Assembly: GCA_037367355.1 (NCBI GenBank) | Contig: CM074698.1 | Span: 3,472,001 to 3,536,000 of the forward strand | From: Neoscytalidium dimidiatum | Taxonomy: Eukaryota > Ascomycota > Dothideomycetes > Botryosphaeriales > Botryosphaeriaceae | Length of the DNA stretch: 64,000 bases | Direction: 5' to 3' | In this document: positions 20,368 through 30,899 of the stretch, one piece after another | Layout: each line of letters starts with the position of its first letter | How positions within the stretch are numbered: position 1 is the first letter of the stretch | Notes under the pieces: generated by a model | Database searches by the model: none | What the model was told of the DNA's origin: nothing | What the model saw: only the letters and a program-made list of their open reading frames with translations | Made by a program: the position numbers and the translations under genes

Positions 20368-20964
20368 TGGAGAGTAGGCGCTCTGAATGTGTGAAGATAT
20401 GTCTTTTTAGCGAATGTTTATATTGCGTCATATGGAGAAATGCGAGGCAAGCAACACTAGATTCCGTCGGAGGCCGTGTCCTCGTTTCTAATAGAAGTTT
20501 GCTCCTTATTTAACCGCGAGATCATATAGGTAGCGGAGGACGTTTTCCTACCGGCGGTATATTTAGTGAGATTTTATGGCGATTATAAACTGTCCACTAT
20601 TTCCTATATAAGAAGTAGGCACTAGGTAGCTCTTTACGGATTTATCTTAAAGTAGCCGCTAAAATTATATCTTAGTTAGATTTATATATATTTTTTTTAC
20701 CTTATATTTTAAAGTTTATCTTTTCTCTTTTATTATATTTATATCTTACTTTTTAAAGACCGTAATATTAATAATTTAGTCTTAAGAGGATTAGAACTTA
20801 TCTAGCCCTTATATTTAATAGAATATTTCTACTATTTTTAGTAATAACTATACGTTAAGTATATTAGTAAAATTTTCTAGCTAGTTTTAACTAAGAGTCT
20901 TAAATTTAATAAAAAATATATTTATCTATCTAGCTTATAACTCTATAATTATACGCTAGATATA

Positions 20965-21171
20965 ATCTTTAAAATCGACCTTAAGAAAAAGCGATAAAAC
21001 CGGTATTTATTAAAAGCTCTCGATTTTCTTAACTAGATTCTCGAATTCTAGCTTCGTAGCTATACGCGCTACTACGTTATTACGTAGAAAAGAGACCTCG
21101 TTAGACTAAATTATTATCTTCTACCTCTATACCTCTACTAAATTTCTAAATTAATCTAAAAATATACTAAA
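20965..21171 (+). repeat. Diverged copy of a ~296-bp repeat
   Basis: This stretch resembles the two units at 21871-22166 and 22167-22460, sharing the order AAAAAGCG, ACCGGTAT, AGCTCTCGAT, TAGATTCTCGAA, GCTTCGTAGC and GAGACCTCGTTAG. Its 3' part is cut by the (TTTA)n tail of a truncated LINE starting at 21172. Confidence 0.6.
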
Positions 21172-21862
21172 TTTATATTTATTTATTTATTTATTTATTT
21201 ATTTATTCGTTTAACGTTCTTATATAAGCTAAGCTTATAAAAGACGGCTAGTCTACTAACGTATCTAGTCTAGTATTTCGACTAGGGTTTTTATTCGGGT
21301 TTTTCTTCGAGAAGAGGTCTAGAAATAGTAGGGGCTAGGCCGGTACTTTTTAGAAAGAAATAGGAAAGTAAGTAGAGAGTTAGAAAGAGGTAGAAGTTAA
21401 AAGAAAAGTAGGAGAGAATAACTTCTTTTTAAAAGGAGAGGCTAAAGTTAGTTTTTCGAAAGTACGTATTTAGGCTTTCGTCGAAGTAAGTTCTAATAGC
21501 TACTTTCGAGTAGCTATTTTAGTTATCGATAAAAAGCTTAGAAGAGCCTTTCGTTCTTCTTCGATATTAAAAACGAAGTCTAGAGAGGGGTTTTTTATTT
21601 CTAGACTAGTATATATATCTTCTTTTTCGAGTCGATACTTTTTATAGTCTAGAATTAGGTGCCGGAAGGTTTATTTAGCCGTATTATTATACGGGTAGCT
21701 ATTAGAGGGGTTTAATCCGAAGCGGTTTAGATAGAACTTAAAGTATCTATATTCTATTTTAAGCTAGTAAAACGCGGAGCTAGTTTCTCTCTCTATAGAG
21801 AGGTCTATTAACTTTCGTTTTATTTTCTAGTTAAACCGCCTTAGATAAGACTCTTTAGATAA
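21172..21862 (-). mobile_element. 5'-truncated LINE 3' end (minus strand)
   Basis: A (TTTA)n run at 21172-21206 is the complement of an AAAT-type LINE tail. The following 650 bp are the reverse complement of the 3' end of the full LINE at about 49.1-50.0 kb, without the LTR that interrupts that copy. Similarity stops at about 21862, giving a typical 5'-truncated insertion of about 690 bp. It is RIP-mutated. Confidence 0.8.
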
Positions 21863-21870
21863 AAAACTCT

Positions 21871-22460
21871 AACCTTCGAATTCGACCCCGAGAAAAAGCG
21901 CTAAGACCGGTATCTATCGAAAGCTCTTAATTCCCTTAGCTAGATTCTCGAATCTTAGCTTCGTAGCTATACGCGCTATTACGCTATCGCGTGGAAAAGA
22001 GACCTCGTTAGGCTAAATCGCCTCCCTCGACCTCCGTACCTCTATTAAGACCCTAAAACGACTCTAAAACGCATAAAATCTAAGCTACGGCTAGAAGACA
22101 TCTACGCGTACCTCCGTACTAAGTTATACTAGATTTAGAGCGCGTTTACGCACCTAAATCCGTAATAACCTTCGAATTTAACCCTAAGAAAAAGCGCTAA
22201 GACCGGTATCTATCGAAAGCTCTCGATTCCCTTAGCTAGATTCTCGAATCTTAGCTTCGTAGCTATACGCGCTATTGCGCTATCGCGTGGAAAAGAGACC
22301 TCGTTAGGCTAAATCGCCTCTCTCGACCTTCGTATTCCTACGAAATTCCTAAATCGACCCGAAAACGTACGAAATCTTTATAATCTATCGAAAATACCTA
22401 CGCGTACCTTTATACGAAGTTATACTAGATTTAGAGCGCACGCATTCTAAATCTAAGTCA
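21871..22460 (+). repeat. Two tandem ~296-bp units
   Basis: The unit beginning AACCTTCGAATT recurs at 21871 and 22167, a spacing of 296 bp, with strong similarity through GAGACCTCGTTAGGCTAAATCGCC. They stand directly before the 5' part of the LINE and could be 5' UTR monomers of that element or an independent satellite-like repeat. Both are RIP-mutated. A partially open frame runs through each unit, but I recognise no domain. Confidence 0.6.
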
Positions 22461-23071
22461 GAAGTCTTTCTCTTTATCCCGCCTTTTCGCGCCCGTATAA
22501 TGTAGAGTTTTACTACCTTCCTACCTACGTAAACTAAGAATAACCGAAAATAAGCGAGAAGCTTAAACGAATAACCGCCGAAAACGCTTCGTTATTTCTT
22601 AGGAGAAAGTAACGAAGAAAATTCTCCGCGCTTACTTAGAATTTGTTTATTTACGGCTTAGTTTAGACGAAACTAAAGCCGGCGATTTCTTTCTAGTCTA
22701 ATTTTCTATTTTCTACTATTTCCTTTCTAGAAAGAGTATAGAAAATTAAGGATATCCGCCTCCGGACCCTCTAGATTTCCTAGACCCTCTAAGCCCTACG
22801 ACTCTAATTCGACTATCGACTACGCCGATAGTTATCGAATCTTCGAATACTACGGGTTCTAGTAGTATCGAAGATATCGAGATAGAAAACGACGAAGCAA
22901 TACCGCTATCGAGAAGGCCGAAGATAACGGTAACGGTAGAGCCTACGCTAACGCTAGAAAAAAGACTTTTCTTCTCGCCGATAACTACGGGTACTAACCT
23001 GTTCGAATTCCGCTCTAAGAAAAGAACCCGGTATATATCGGGATCAAAATTAAAGACCTCCGCGGAATATA

Positions 23072-23456
23072 TGTTACGGCACAGTCGCCCAGAAAGGCGG
23101 ATAACGAAACCCTACGACTACTCACCGCCCACGTGACCAACTCGGGGCCTAACTCGGCAGAATACCTACCGACACTGATGCACCAGACCACCGCACACTC
23201 GCTCAGCAAAGCTCGGACCACCGATCAGTACTGATCAGTGGGTTAACATTACAGATCACTACTGATCGTACCGATCACTCCATGTATATAGACCACACTC
23301 ATTTATCGTAGTTAGGACCCTCGTGGTCAACTTGTCAATTGATTCCTACCCTACTATTGTACGAACCTCCCCTGCCTACCACTGTATTGGCCCCTAGAAA
23401 GCCCAAGCTGCCTGACGACGCGCCTCGACTCCCCCAGAAAGAGTCCCGGCGTAACA
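23072..23456 (+). repeat. 5' LTR of the intact chromovirus
   Basis: 385 bp, TGTTACGG...GGCGTAACA, reading the same as the 3' LTR by eye. It contains a TATA motif at 23285-23290, and the predicted transcript start about 33 bp later coincides with the self-priming sequence GTGGTCAA (23323-23330). The run GATCAGTACTGATC near 23224-23237 is a perfect palindrome in the U3 part. Confidence 0.95.
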
Positions 23457-23458
23457 CT

Positions 23459-23466
23459 TTGACCAC
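23459..23466 (+). other. Candidate self-primer binding site
   Basis: TTGACCAC lies 2 nt inside the 5' LTR and is the exact complement of GTGGTCAA at 23323-23330, just where transcription should start. No tRNA-type TGG primer site is seen at this position. This fits the Tf1/sushi mode, in which the 5' end of the RNA folds back to prime reverse transcription. Confidence 0.6.
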
Positions 23467-23511
23467 CTTTCTTAGGCACCGGAGGTAACCCCACCCTGAA
23501 AACTACTAACC

Positions 23512-24715
23512 ATGACATCCTGGACCGAAATCAGGAACAACCTTCCGACGGAGGAGGAACAGCTTCAGTCAATCCGTCCCTTGATCCCTGGAAACCCAGC
23601 TCTTAACATGAGGCTGCTCATTTCGGAAGCATATTCCTCGGGCATAGCCTCCTTGAGTCGAGCAATCAACGGACCCAGAGTACCAGAGAACGCCAGTGAG
23701 GACTGCGGCCAAGTCCTTCTGGAGTACTTCATTCGAGGACAAGCCTTTACTGTCAACCGTACTATGCGGCCCTCCACCCCAGCCACCACCCCGCGACATC
23801 AGAATCGACCCCACAACACCAAACTAAAGATCAAGACCCCGACACCTACGATGGGGATCGGCGTAAGCTCAACGACTTCCTGGCCCAACTAGAGAATTAC
23901 TTCGAATTCTACAAAGCATCATTCAAGGACGATGAGGAAAGGGTCCGCTTTGAACCTACCTCCGAGGTAACGCAGCACGGTGGTTCGAACCCTATCGAAA
24001 GGATTTCCGCTCGGCCATCCCACGTACGGAAACCAGTAGCCTGTTCGCCAACTACAATCGCTTCGCCGACGCAATCAGACAAGCCTTTGGTAGCAAGAAC
24101 GAGGAGCAGGAGGCCGCCCTTCGAATTCAGGACCTCCGACAAACCCGATCAGTCTCGGAATATGTCACGGAATTCCGCATGCTCGCCTCCTACCTCAATT
24201 GGAACGACCAATCCCTCAAATACATCTTCTACAAGGGCCTAAAGCACAATGTGAAGGCCGAATTCGCCCGCACCGGATTACCCAAGGACCTTAGCGAGAC
24301 CATCGACACGGCCATCCGAGTCGACCAACAACTGTTCAATTTCAGACAAGAGACAGGCCAAACCCGATACTCGGCCAACACCGCGCAACCTCGAAACAAC
24401 CTACCCCCGGGGGACCCCATGGACTTAGATGCCAACCAACGACGAAACCCTCGGCTGGCGCCGGAGGAAGAACAGCGACGGCGTGAAAAGGGTCTTTGCT
24501 TCCACTGTGGAAAGCACGGACATATCAGCAGAAACTGCCCAGACAAACGAACCAGCAACCAGCGAACCAACGACAAGAAAACCACCTCGGCTACTGAAGG
24601 ACGACCGGAGACCCCCAACCATGACACCATCCACTGGTCCACTTGTAGCATCGAAGCCTGCCCCATTCACCAGGAAGCTAAGAACATCAGCGGGTACCAC
24701 CCAAAAAACTAGAAA
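23512..24715 (+). pseudogene. gag of the chromovirus (frameshifted)
   Basis: The first frame starts MTSWTEIRNNLPTEEEQLQS at 23512. The capsid-like region continues in a second frame (TYDGDRRKLNDFLAQLENYF, about 23847-23950) and a third (YLRGNAARWFEPYRKDF from 23957), ending with the zinc knuckle CFHCGKHGHISRNC near 24500-24540 and a stop near 24712. At least two frameshifts are needed, near 23800-23845 and 23945-23957. Gag proteins package the element RNA in virus-like particles. Confidence 0.85.
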
Positions 24716-24724
24716 CGCCTACTG

Positions 24725-26790
24725 AACTGGGGCTACAGCAGGCGAGGCCCCTGCCCCACAGGACCATAGCAGCATCGACCGGAAAAACCACAGGACACCC
24801 ACCAGAAAGCAAAGGAGACTCCGCAGAATACGGGAACCACTGGGTTGTCGTGACAAAAATCAATGGACGCCGAGCGCTCACCCTCATCGACTCCGCATCA
24901 CAAGGGAACTACGTCTCAAACCGATTTGCAGAAAAAGCCAACCTAAAACCCAGAGAAAAGGACCAACCATATCAGCTGAGAACTGTTGATGGATCCCCCA
25001 GCTCCTTTGGAGATGGAAAGGTAATCATCGAAACCCCGAAACTGACCCTCGAATACAAAAACCAGGGAACGTATCTGTCAGACGTTACCAAGATCCCCAA
25101 GTATGATGTCATTCTCGGCATCCCTTGGCAGAAGAAATGGAAAATACAATACGATTGGGACAATGGAGGAATTACCCTCAAGTCCAGAGAACGAAACCAA
25201 GAACCAGAATGGAAACCACGCACCATAGCCGAACCGATTACCCACGTAAGCCTAATTTCGAAAGCTGCGCTGGAAAGGACCCGAAAGAAGGGCAAGCAAT
25301 TGGAATGATGTGGTATCGCCCCACCACTACAAACAAAGAAAGAACCCGACAGATTAGTGCCACCAGACGAGAAAAACCAGACTACCCGACACCCGTGGGA
25401 GGAGATGACCCCACCAGGATACACGAACAGTACCTTGATGGCGTTCCTAAGGAATACCACCGGTTCAAGGAAATTTTCAGAGAAAAGATCGAAGACGCAC
25501 TACCGGAACACAGACCATGGGACCACGAGATCAACTTGAAACCAGGCACTGAACCCCGATTTGGACCCCTATCCAATGTCGGAAAAGGAGTTACAAGCAA
25601 TGAGGGAACACTTGGACTTACTACTGAAGAAGGGATACATCCGACCCTCTCAATCCTCAGCAGGATTCCCCGTCCTCTTCGTACCAAAGCCCGGAGGCAA
25701 GTTACGCCTCTGTGTGGATTACCGATCCCTGAACGACATTACCATCAAAGACCGCTACCTCACCCCGCATCGATGAACTAAGGGATCGCCTCTCCGGGGC
25801 ACGATTCTTCACCAAGTTAGACCTGCGGGATGGGTACCACCTTATCCGAATCAAGGAAGGACATGAATGGAAAACCGCATTCAGAACTCGATACGGTTTG
25901 TACGAGTACTTGGTAATGCCTTTCGACTTACCAACGCCCTGCCACATTCCAAGCCCTTGTCAACCACGTCCTACGAGAATATCTGGACCGATTCTGCACA
26001 GCCTACCTCGACGACATCCTGATCTACTCAGAAACCCTTGAAGAACACAAGGAACATGTATCCAAAGTCCTCCAGAAACTACTCGAATACAACCTCTCCG
26101 TCAAACCAGAAAAATGTACCTTCCATGCCCAAAGGGTAGAATTCCTAGGCTTTATCATCGAACCAGGAAAAATAGTCATGGACCCAAAAAAGGTGGAAGA
26201 CATCCTGAAGTGGCCAGAACCAAGGAACGTCAAAGAAGTACAAGCCTTTTAGGGTTTGCCAACTTCTACCGACGATTCATCAAACGATACTCGCATGTAG
26301 CCGAACCCCTAATCCGACTCACCCGAAAAATACCCTTTCACCTGGGAAGCACCCCAACAAGAGGCGTTTGATCAACTCAAAGGGCCTTCGTAGAAGCGCC
26401 GGTACCTCATGTTCGATCCTGACAAGCCACTCTACCTCGAAACTGACGCATCCGACTATGCCATTGGCGCTACCCTCAGCCAGCCAGACGACGAGGGAAG
26501 ATTACACCCTATCGCGTATTACTCGCAAAATGTCACCCGCCGAGCTCAATTACGAGATACACGACAAAGAACTGCTTGCGATCGTCACAGCGTTCAAGGA
26601 ATGGCGACACTACCTTGAGGGAGCTAACTACGAAATCACGGTATACTCGGATCACAAGAACCTGGGATACTTCACAACCACCAAGGTGTTAAACAGAAGA
26701 CAAGTACGATGGGCAGAACAACTCGCCCCTTCTACTTCAAGATCCACTACCGCAAGGAAGTGAAAACGGCAAGGCCGACGCACTTAGCCG
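24725..26790 (+). pseudogene. pol: protease, reverse transcriptase, RNase H (frameshifted)
   Basis: The protease shows TLIDSASQGNYVS, with DSA in place of the usual D-S/T-G, and YDVILGIPW. RT blocks follow: [12 protein letters not shown] (about 25705-25740), [16 protein letters not shown] (about 25808-25855), [11 protein letters not shown] with the YxDD motif at 26004-26015, and [10 protein letters not shown]. RNase H starts near 26435 ([17 protein letters not shown]) and includes [11 protein letters not shown]. Frame changes are needed near 25300-25345, 25765, 25925, 26250, 26340-26400, 26530 and 26735. Several coincide with shortened homopolymers (for example TTTT at 26247-26250, which creates a TAG). 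Confidence 0.88.
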
Positions 26791-26803
26791 CAGAGCCGAC
26801 CAC

Positions 26804-29000
26804 GTGGAAGGAAAGCCAGAACTATCACCAGCAGTACTACGACAAAATGACGACGGCACGTTAGGCCCCAACCGCCCCCGAATCATTGAAGAATCCGACG
26901 CACCCTGGGAAGAACGAATACTGGCACCCATCATAAGGCTAGGGAGCCCCATCGACGACGACGAACCTCCACGAAACCCAACACCAGAGCAGGAGCCGGA
27001 GGACGAAGAGGAACCGCAGGACGAGGAACCCATACCAACACTTGAAGAAACCACGGAAGAGGCAGTAAACGAGGAAGAAGATGACACCGCCACTTGGGAA
27101 CAAATCATCCAAGGAAAATATAACAATGATCCGCTATCCCAAGAACTGCTTCAACGAATAGGCACCCCCGAACATGACGACCCCGACCTAGTCCAAGACC
27201 ATAGAGGCAACATACTATTCCGCGGAAAAATCTACGTACCCACACCTCTGCGCAAACGGCTGACAAAGGAATACCACGAGTCCGCAGTTCACGGACACCC
27301 AGGAATGACAAGAACCTTGGAACGGCTTGCAAGACACTTCTACTTTCCCCGAATGAGGAAAGTAGTAGAGAAAGTCATCCAGGAATGTGACGAATGCGCA
27401 AAAAACAAGGTGGCACGACATGCACCATACGGACAACTACAGCTCATCACAACACCAACCAAACCCTGGGAATCGGTCACAATGGATTTTATCACCGACC
27501 TGCCAAATTCAGTAGACCCTGTGACTAAAGCACGACACAACGCCATCCTGGTCATTGTCGACCGCCTGACAAAATGGGCATACTTCATCCCTTGTAACAA
27601 AAAAATCGGAGCAGAAGGCTGCGCCTACCTCTTCCTCAGATATGTCTTCGCCCACCACGGGATGCCCAAGGAACTAATCACGGACCGAGACCCACGATTC
27701 AGAGCTAAGTTCTGGCAAACCTTGGTCCACAAGTTAGGAACTAAACACAAGATGTCAACAACGGCACACCCGCAAACCGATGGACAAACGGAACGAACCA
27801 ACCAAACGCTAGAACAGTACCTAAGATTCTACCTGAATTACAGGCAAAACAACTGGGTCGAACTCCTACCATTAGCCCAATACGCGTACAACAGCACATC
27901 AACGGAAGCCACACAAACCACGCCCTTCTACGCCAACTACGGATTCGACCCTACTGCCTTCGGAGAACCCCAGATCTGCGAAGTACTCGCCCAAAAAGCT
28001 ATGCTCAGAGCAGACCAGCTACGTGAACTACACCAGGAACTGGCCCGAGACATCAAATTCACCGCATACCGAATGGCCATGTACCATGACAGACGGCGCC
28101 AGGCGCCGCCCCTGAAGGAGGGGATAAAGTCTGGCTCCTCAGAAAAACATCAAAACAACACGATCGAACGACAAATTGGACCACAAGAAAATCGGACCCT
28201 ACCAAATTGAGAAAAAACTTTCACCTGTTTCCTTTAAACTCAGATTGCCAGAACAAGTGGGTATACACCCAGTTTTCCACATCTCTTTACTTGAACCCGC
28301 ACACAGCAACGCCGAACCTGACCCAGAACTTGAAATACACCCCGATGACGCCGACAAAGAATGGGACGTAGAGAAAATCTTGGATGGAGACTGGATCGAC
28401 GGTCAATTTAAGTACCTCATCAAATGGGAAGGAGCGGATTCCGCCGGGAACCCGTGGGAACCCTCATGGGAACCAATCTCTTACCTTAACTGCGAGGAAC
28501 TCATCCATGAATACCACCGACGAAACCCTGACCGCCCAAACCCAGAGCATCCTCCCACGACGCAAACCCCGGAGGAGGCGTCAAGGACACCTGAAACTGG
28601 TCCACCGGTGCCTCTCGAGGAACCAGCCCGTCGGAACCCGCCACGTCACCACCGCCTGAACCAGATAACAAGGACCCCTGAGCCGCCCGCGCCTCCTGCG
28701 CCTCCTCAGCCTCAATGGCCGCCAACTCCCGCTCAAACAACTCCTGACTCGGGAATCCAGGAAGGAAAGTGTCCGCAACAGGCGGATCACCTTGGACCGA
28801 GAAGTGGCGGTACGACGAACCAAACGTTGAGCCTCCTCTTGCAACCGCTGAATCTCGGCCTCATCCCTTTCGATCTCGCGCTGGGTCTGCTCAATCTGAG
28901 CCCGCACCCGGTCCCGTTGTTGATCCACACGACGAAACTCAATAGGGAAGCCATGTCAGAAGGAAAGGAACAAAGGTGGCCTCGCTTGGCACACTCGTAA
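26804..29000 (+). pseudogene. pol: integrase and chromodomain (one or two frameshifts)
   Basis: One frame (26804-28210) encodes an acidic linker, the HHCC zinc-binding region (HESAVHGHPGMTRTL to CDECAKNK), and the DDE core with D in MDFITDLP, D in LITDRDPRF and E in HPQTDGQTERTNQTLEQ. Near 28120-28155 the frame shifts at shortened G and A runs, and a second frame (28176-29000) continues with GPYQIEKKLS and a chromodomain, EWDVEKILDGDWIDG, YLIKWEG and WEPSWEPISYL (about 28355-28500). The chromodomain targets insertion to modified histones. The tail after about 28550 is proline-rich and overlaps an antisense ORF. Confidence 0.9.
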
Positions 29001-29134
29001 CACCTCTTGGAATCCGGCGACACAAGACAACGAAGACGAGGTCTCTCCACACAAAAGGAACAACGTCTGGGAGCGTCAGTACCGTTACGAAGGATACGGG
29101 CGAGAAGCGCGCGTCGACGAGCGGAACTGGACAT
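28501..29134 (-). pseudogene. Antisense ORF with Zn2Cys6-like cysteine array and coiled coil
   Basis: On the strand opposite to pol, between the chromodomain and the 3' LTR, an ATG at 29134 opens a frame of 115 codons. It carries C-x2-C-x7-C-x8-C-x2-C-x6-C (residues 25-55; genomic 28970-29062), close to the spacing of fungal Zn2Cys6 clusters. A second frame from about 28928 adds a Gln/Glu/Arg-rich heptad-like stretch (VRAQIEQTQREIERDEAEI and onward). A third frame, entered near 28740 and ending at 28501, has ELAAIEAEEAQEARAAQ and an acidic tail. Two single-base shifts separate the three pieces, like those in pol, so the original gene was probably one ORF of about 200 codons. From memory, similar Cys-rich hypothetical proteins are abundant in fungal databases. 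Function unknown; DNA binding or dimerisation is an inference. Confidence 0.6.
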
Positions 29135-29213
29135 GACGGCAGAGAAATAATCTCAAGGGAACTAAGGAGGAGCTCAACTACTTTATACTCGACCTTCGGG
29201 CCGAAGGTTGCCT

Positions 29214-29226
29214 AGAGGGGGGATAG
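29214..29226 (+). other. Polypurine tract
   Basis: AGAGGGGGGATAG directly precedes the 3' LTR and would prime plus-strand DNA synthesis. Element B has nearly the same tract (45437-45450). Confidence 0.85.
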
Positions 29227-29611
29227 TGTTACGGCACAGTCGCCCAGAAAGGCGGATAACGAAACCCTACGACTACTCACCGCCCACGTGACCAACTCGG
29301 GGCCTAACTCGGCAGAATACCTACCGACACTGATGCACCAGACCACCGCACACTCGCTCAGCAAAGCTCGGACCACCGATCAGTACTGATCAGTGGGTTA
29401 ACATTACAGATCACTACTGATCGTACCGATCACTCCATGTATATAGACCACACTCATTTATCGTAGTTAGGACCCTCGTGGTCAACTTGTCAATTGATTC
29501 CTACCCTACTATTGTACGAACCTCCCCTGCCTACCACTGTATTGGCCCCTAGAAAGCCCAAGCTGCCTGACGACGCGCCTCGACTCCCCCAGAAAGAGTC
29601 CCGGCGTAACA
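29227..29611 (+). repeat. 3' LTR of the intact chromovirus
   Basis: 385 bp from TGTTACGG to CGTAACA, with no difference from the 5' LTR that I could find by reading both. It is followed by the target duplication ATATA. Confidence 0.95.
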
Positions 29612-30899
29612 ATATATTAAAGCCGCGTTCGACTGCCTTATTAAGGCAATCGACCTCGAAGACGACCGGTCTAAAGTAAATAACCTTAGCGAACTCCTTA
29701 TCGTCTTCCGCGAATATACGGCGAATAGGAAAATCGACTTTGCTAAGTCGATTCTCGTAACCGAAGTCCGCGCCCTCGAGAACGTATCCCGTACGCTCTC
29801 GAATAAAACGAGGAATCTCGGAGCTACCTCCGTAGCTCCTACGGGAAAATCCTAGCCGAGCTAGCTAGTCCTAGCTAAAAAACCTACCTTCTACGTCTTA
29901 GTAGCGGTAGGTTTAGTTCTAAATAACGGTTTTATAACCGTATCGTATAAAAAACTAACTAAAAAAACAACTACGAAGCTTGTAAAACTAACGTCTATTA
30001 AAGATAGATAAATTACCGTCTTCTACGACGGCGTACGAGACTAATTTAACGGAATCCGACTTCGATAAAAGCTAAACCTCGTTCATGAGCCGGTTTTCAG
30101 AATAAACCCGTTATCTAAGGAACTTCCCTTTCGTTTAAGGGAAATATCCTAATTACGGGCACTAAAGACTATACTAGCTAATTTCTTTTAGAAAAAGAGG
30201 ATATTATTAGAAAAGTCCTTCCTAATTTTAATCCGAAACTAGTCGAGGCCTAGTATAAGGTTATTATCTACGGAATCCCTACGCGGGAGACTAAGGATAT
30301 CCTAATCGACTCCTTTATTAAGAAGGAAATAGAGACCTTTAATATAGGTCTTTCTCCTATTAGAAAGCCCTACTAGGCCACCTCTAAGGAGAAAAGAGAA
30401 AACTAATCCGCGGGATCCGTTATAGTCTCGTTTCGTACTAAAAAGGAATAGAAAAAGGCTATTAATAGCCGCCTTTTTATATACGGAATAAGCTATAAGA
30501 TAGAGAAAGCACGGATTATTCCTAAGGGAATTTAATGCCGTAACTACCTTAAAAACGGATACGAAACGGAAAAATACACGAGGACTCCTATATATAAAAT
30601 CTATAAAAAGGAGTACCTTACGGAAGAGTATAAGTATAAATTTATAGGCTATAAAGCCTCTAAAGGTATACGGTACTAATACTATCCGAACTCGAATTAA
30701 CTAACCCCTTTTATCTATAGATAAACTAAGGGTATTTTAAGCTAATTTAAATAGAAACGCTCTAGCTACGGAGAGCCTTCTATCTAAAGCAATCGACCTT
30801 AAAATAAGCCTAATTCTTATATAAGAACTATAGCTAATAAACCCCGAAAATCCTAGAGAAAGGCGATCGGTTAACTACCCCGCGTTCGTCTAAATTCTA

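Larger units (their letters stand above)
23072..29611 (+). mobile_element. Full-length Ty3/gypsy chromovirus, not RIP-mutated
   Basis: The element is 6540 bp with 385-bp LTRs starting TGTTACG and ending CGTAACA (7-bp perfect inverted termini). It is flanked by the 5-bp target duplication ATATA (23067-23071 and 29612-29616). The order is gag with a CCHC knuckle, protease, RT, RNase H, integrase and chromodomain, which defines a chromovirus. It lies within ORF1 of a RIP-mutated LINE but itself has normal CA/TG content, so it arrived after, or escaped, RIP. gag and pol carry several single-base frameshifts, many at homopolymers, so as written it is not autonomous. Confidence 0.96.
22740..30720 (+). 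pseudogene. LINE ORF1 (gag-like), split by the chromovirus
   Basis: A mostly open frame begins around 22740, with Pro/Ser-rich sequence followed by a charged region. It is cut at 23071 by the chromovirus and resumes at 29612. Near 30534-30700 it shows a RIP-altered zinc-knuckle region in which former Cys codons read as Tyr (pattern C-RNY-LKNGYETEK, then YKIYKKEYLTEEYKYKFIGYKA). Stops at former Trp and Gln codons disable it. Confidence 0.7.

Noticed and set aside
21172..21206. CRISPR-like or microsatellite array
   Set aside because: A simple (TTTA)n run with no spacers; it is a LINE tail in reverse orientation.
23975..23995. tRNA-like B-box (GGTTCGAACC)
   Set aside because: Lies inside gag coding sequence (ARWFEP) with no A-box or cloverleaf around it.
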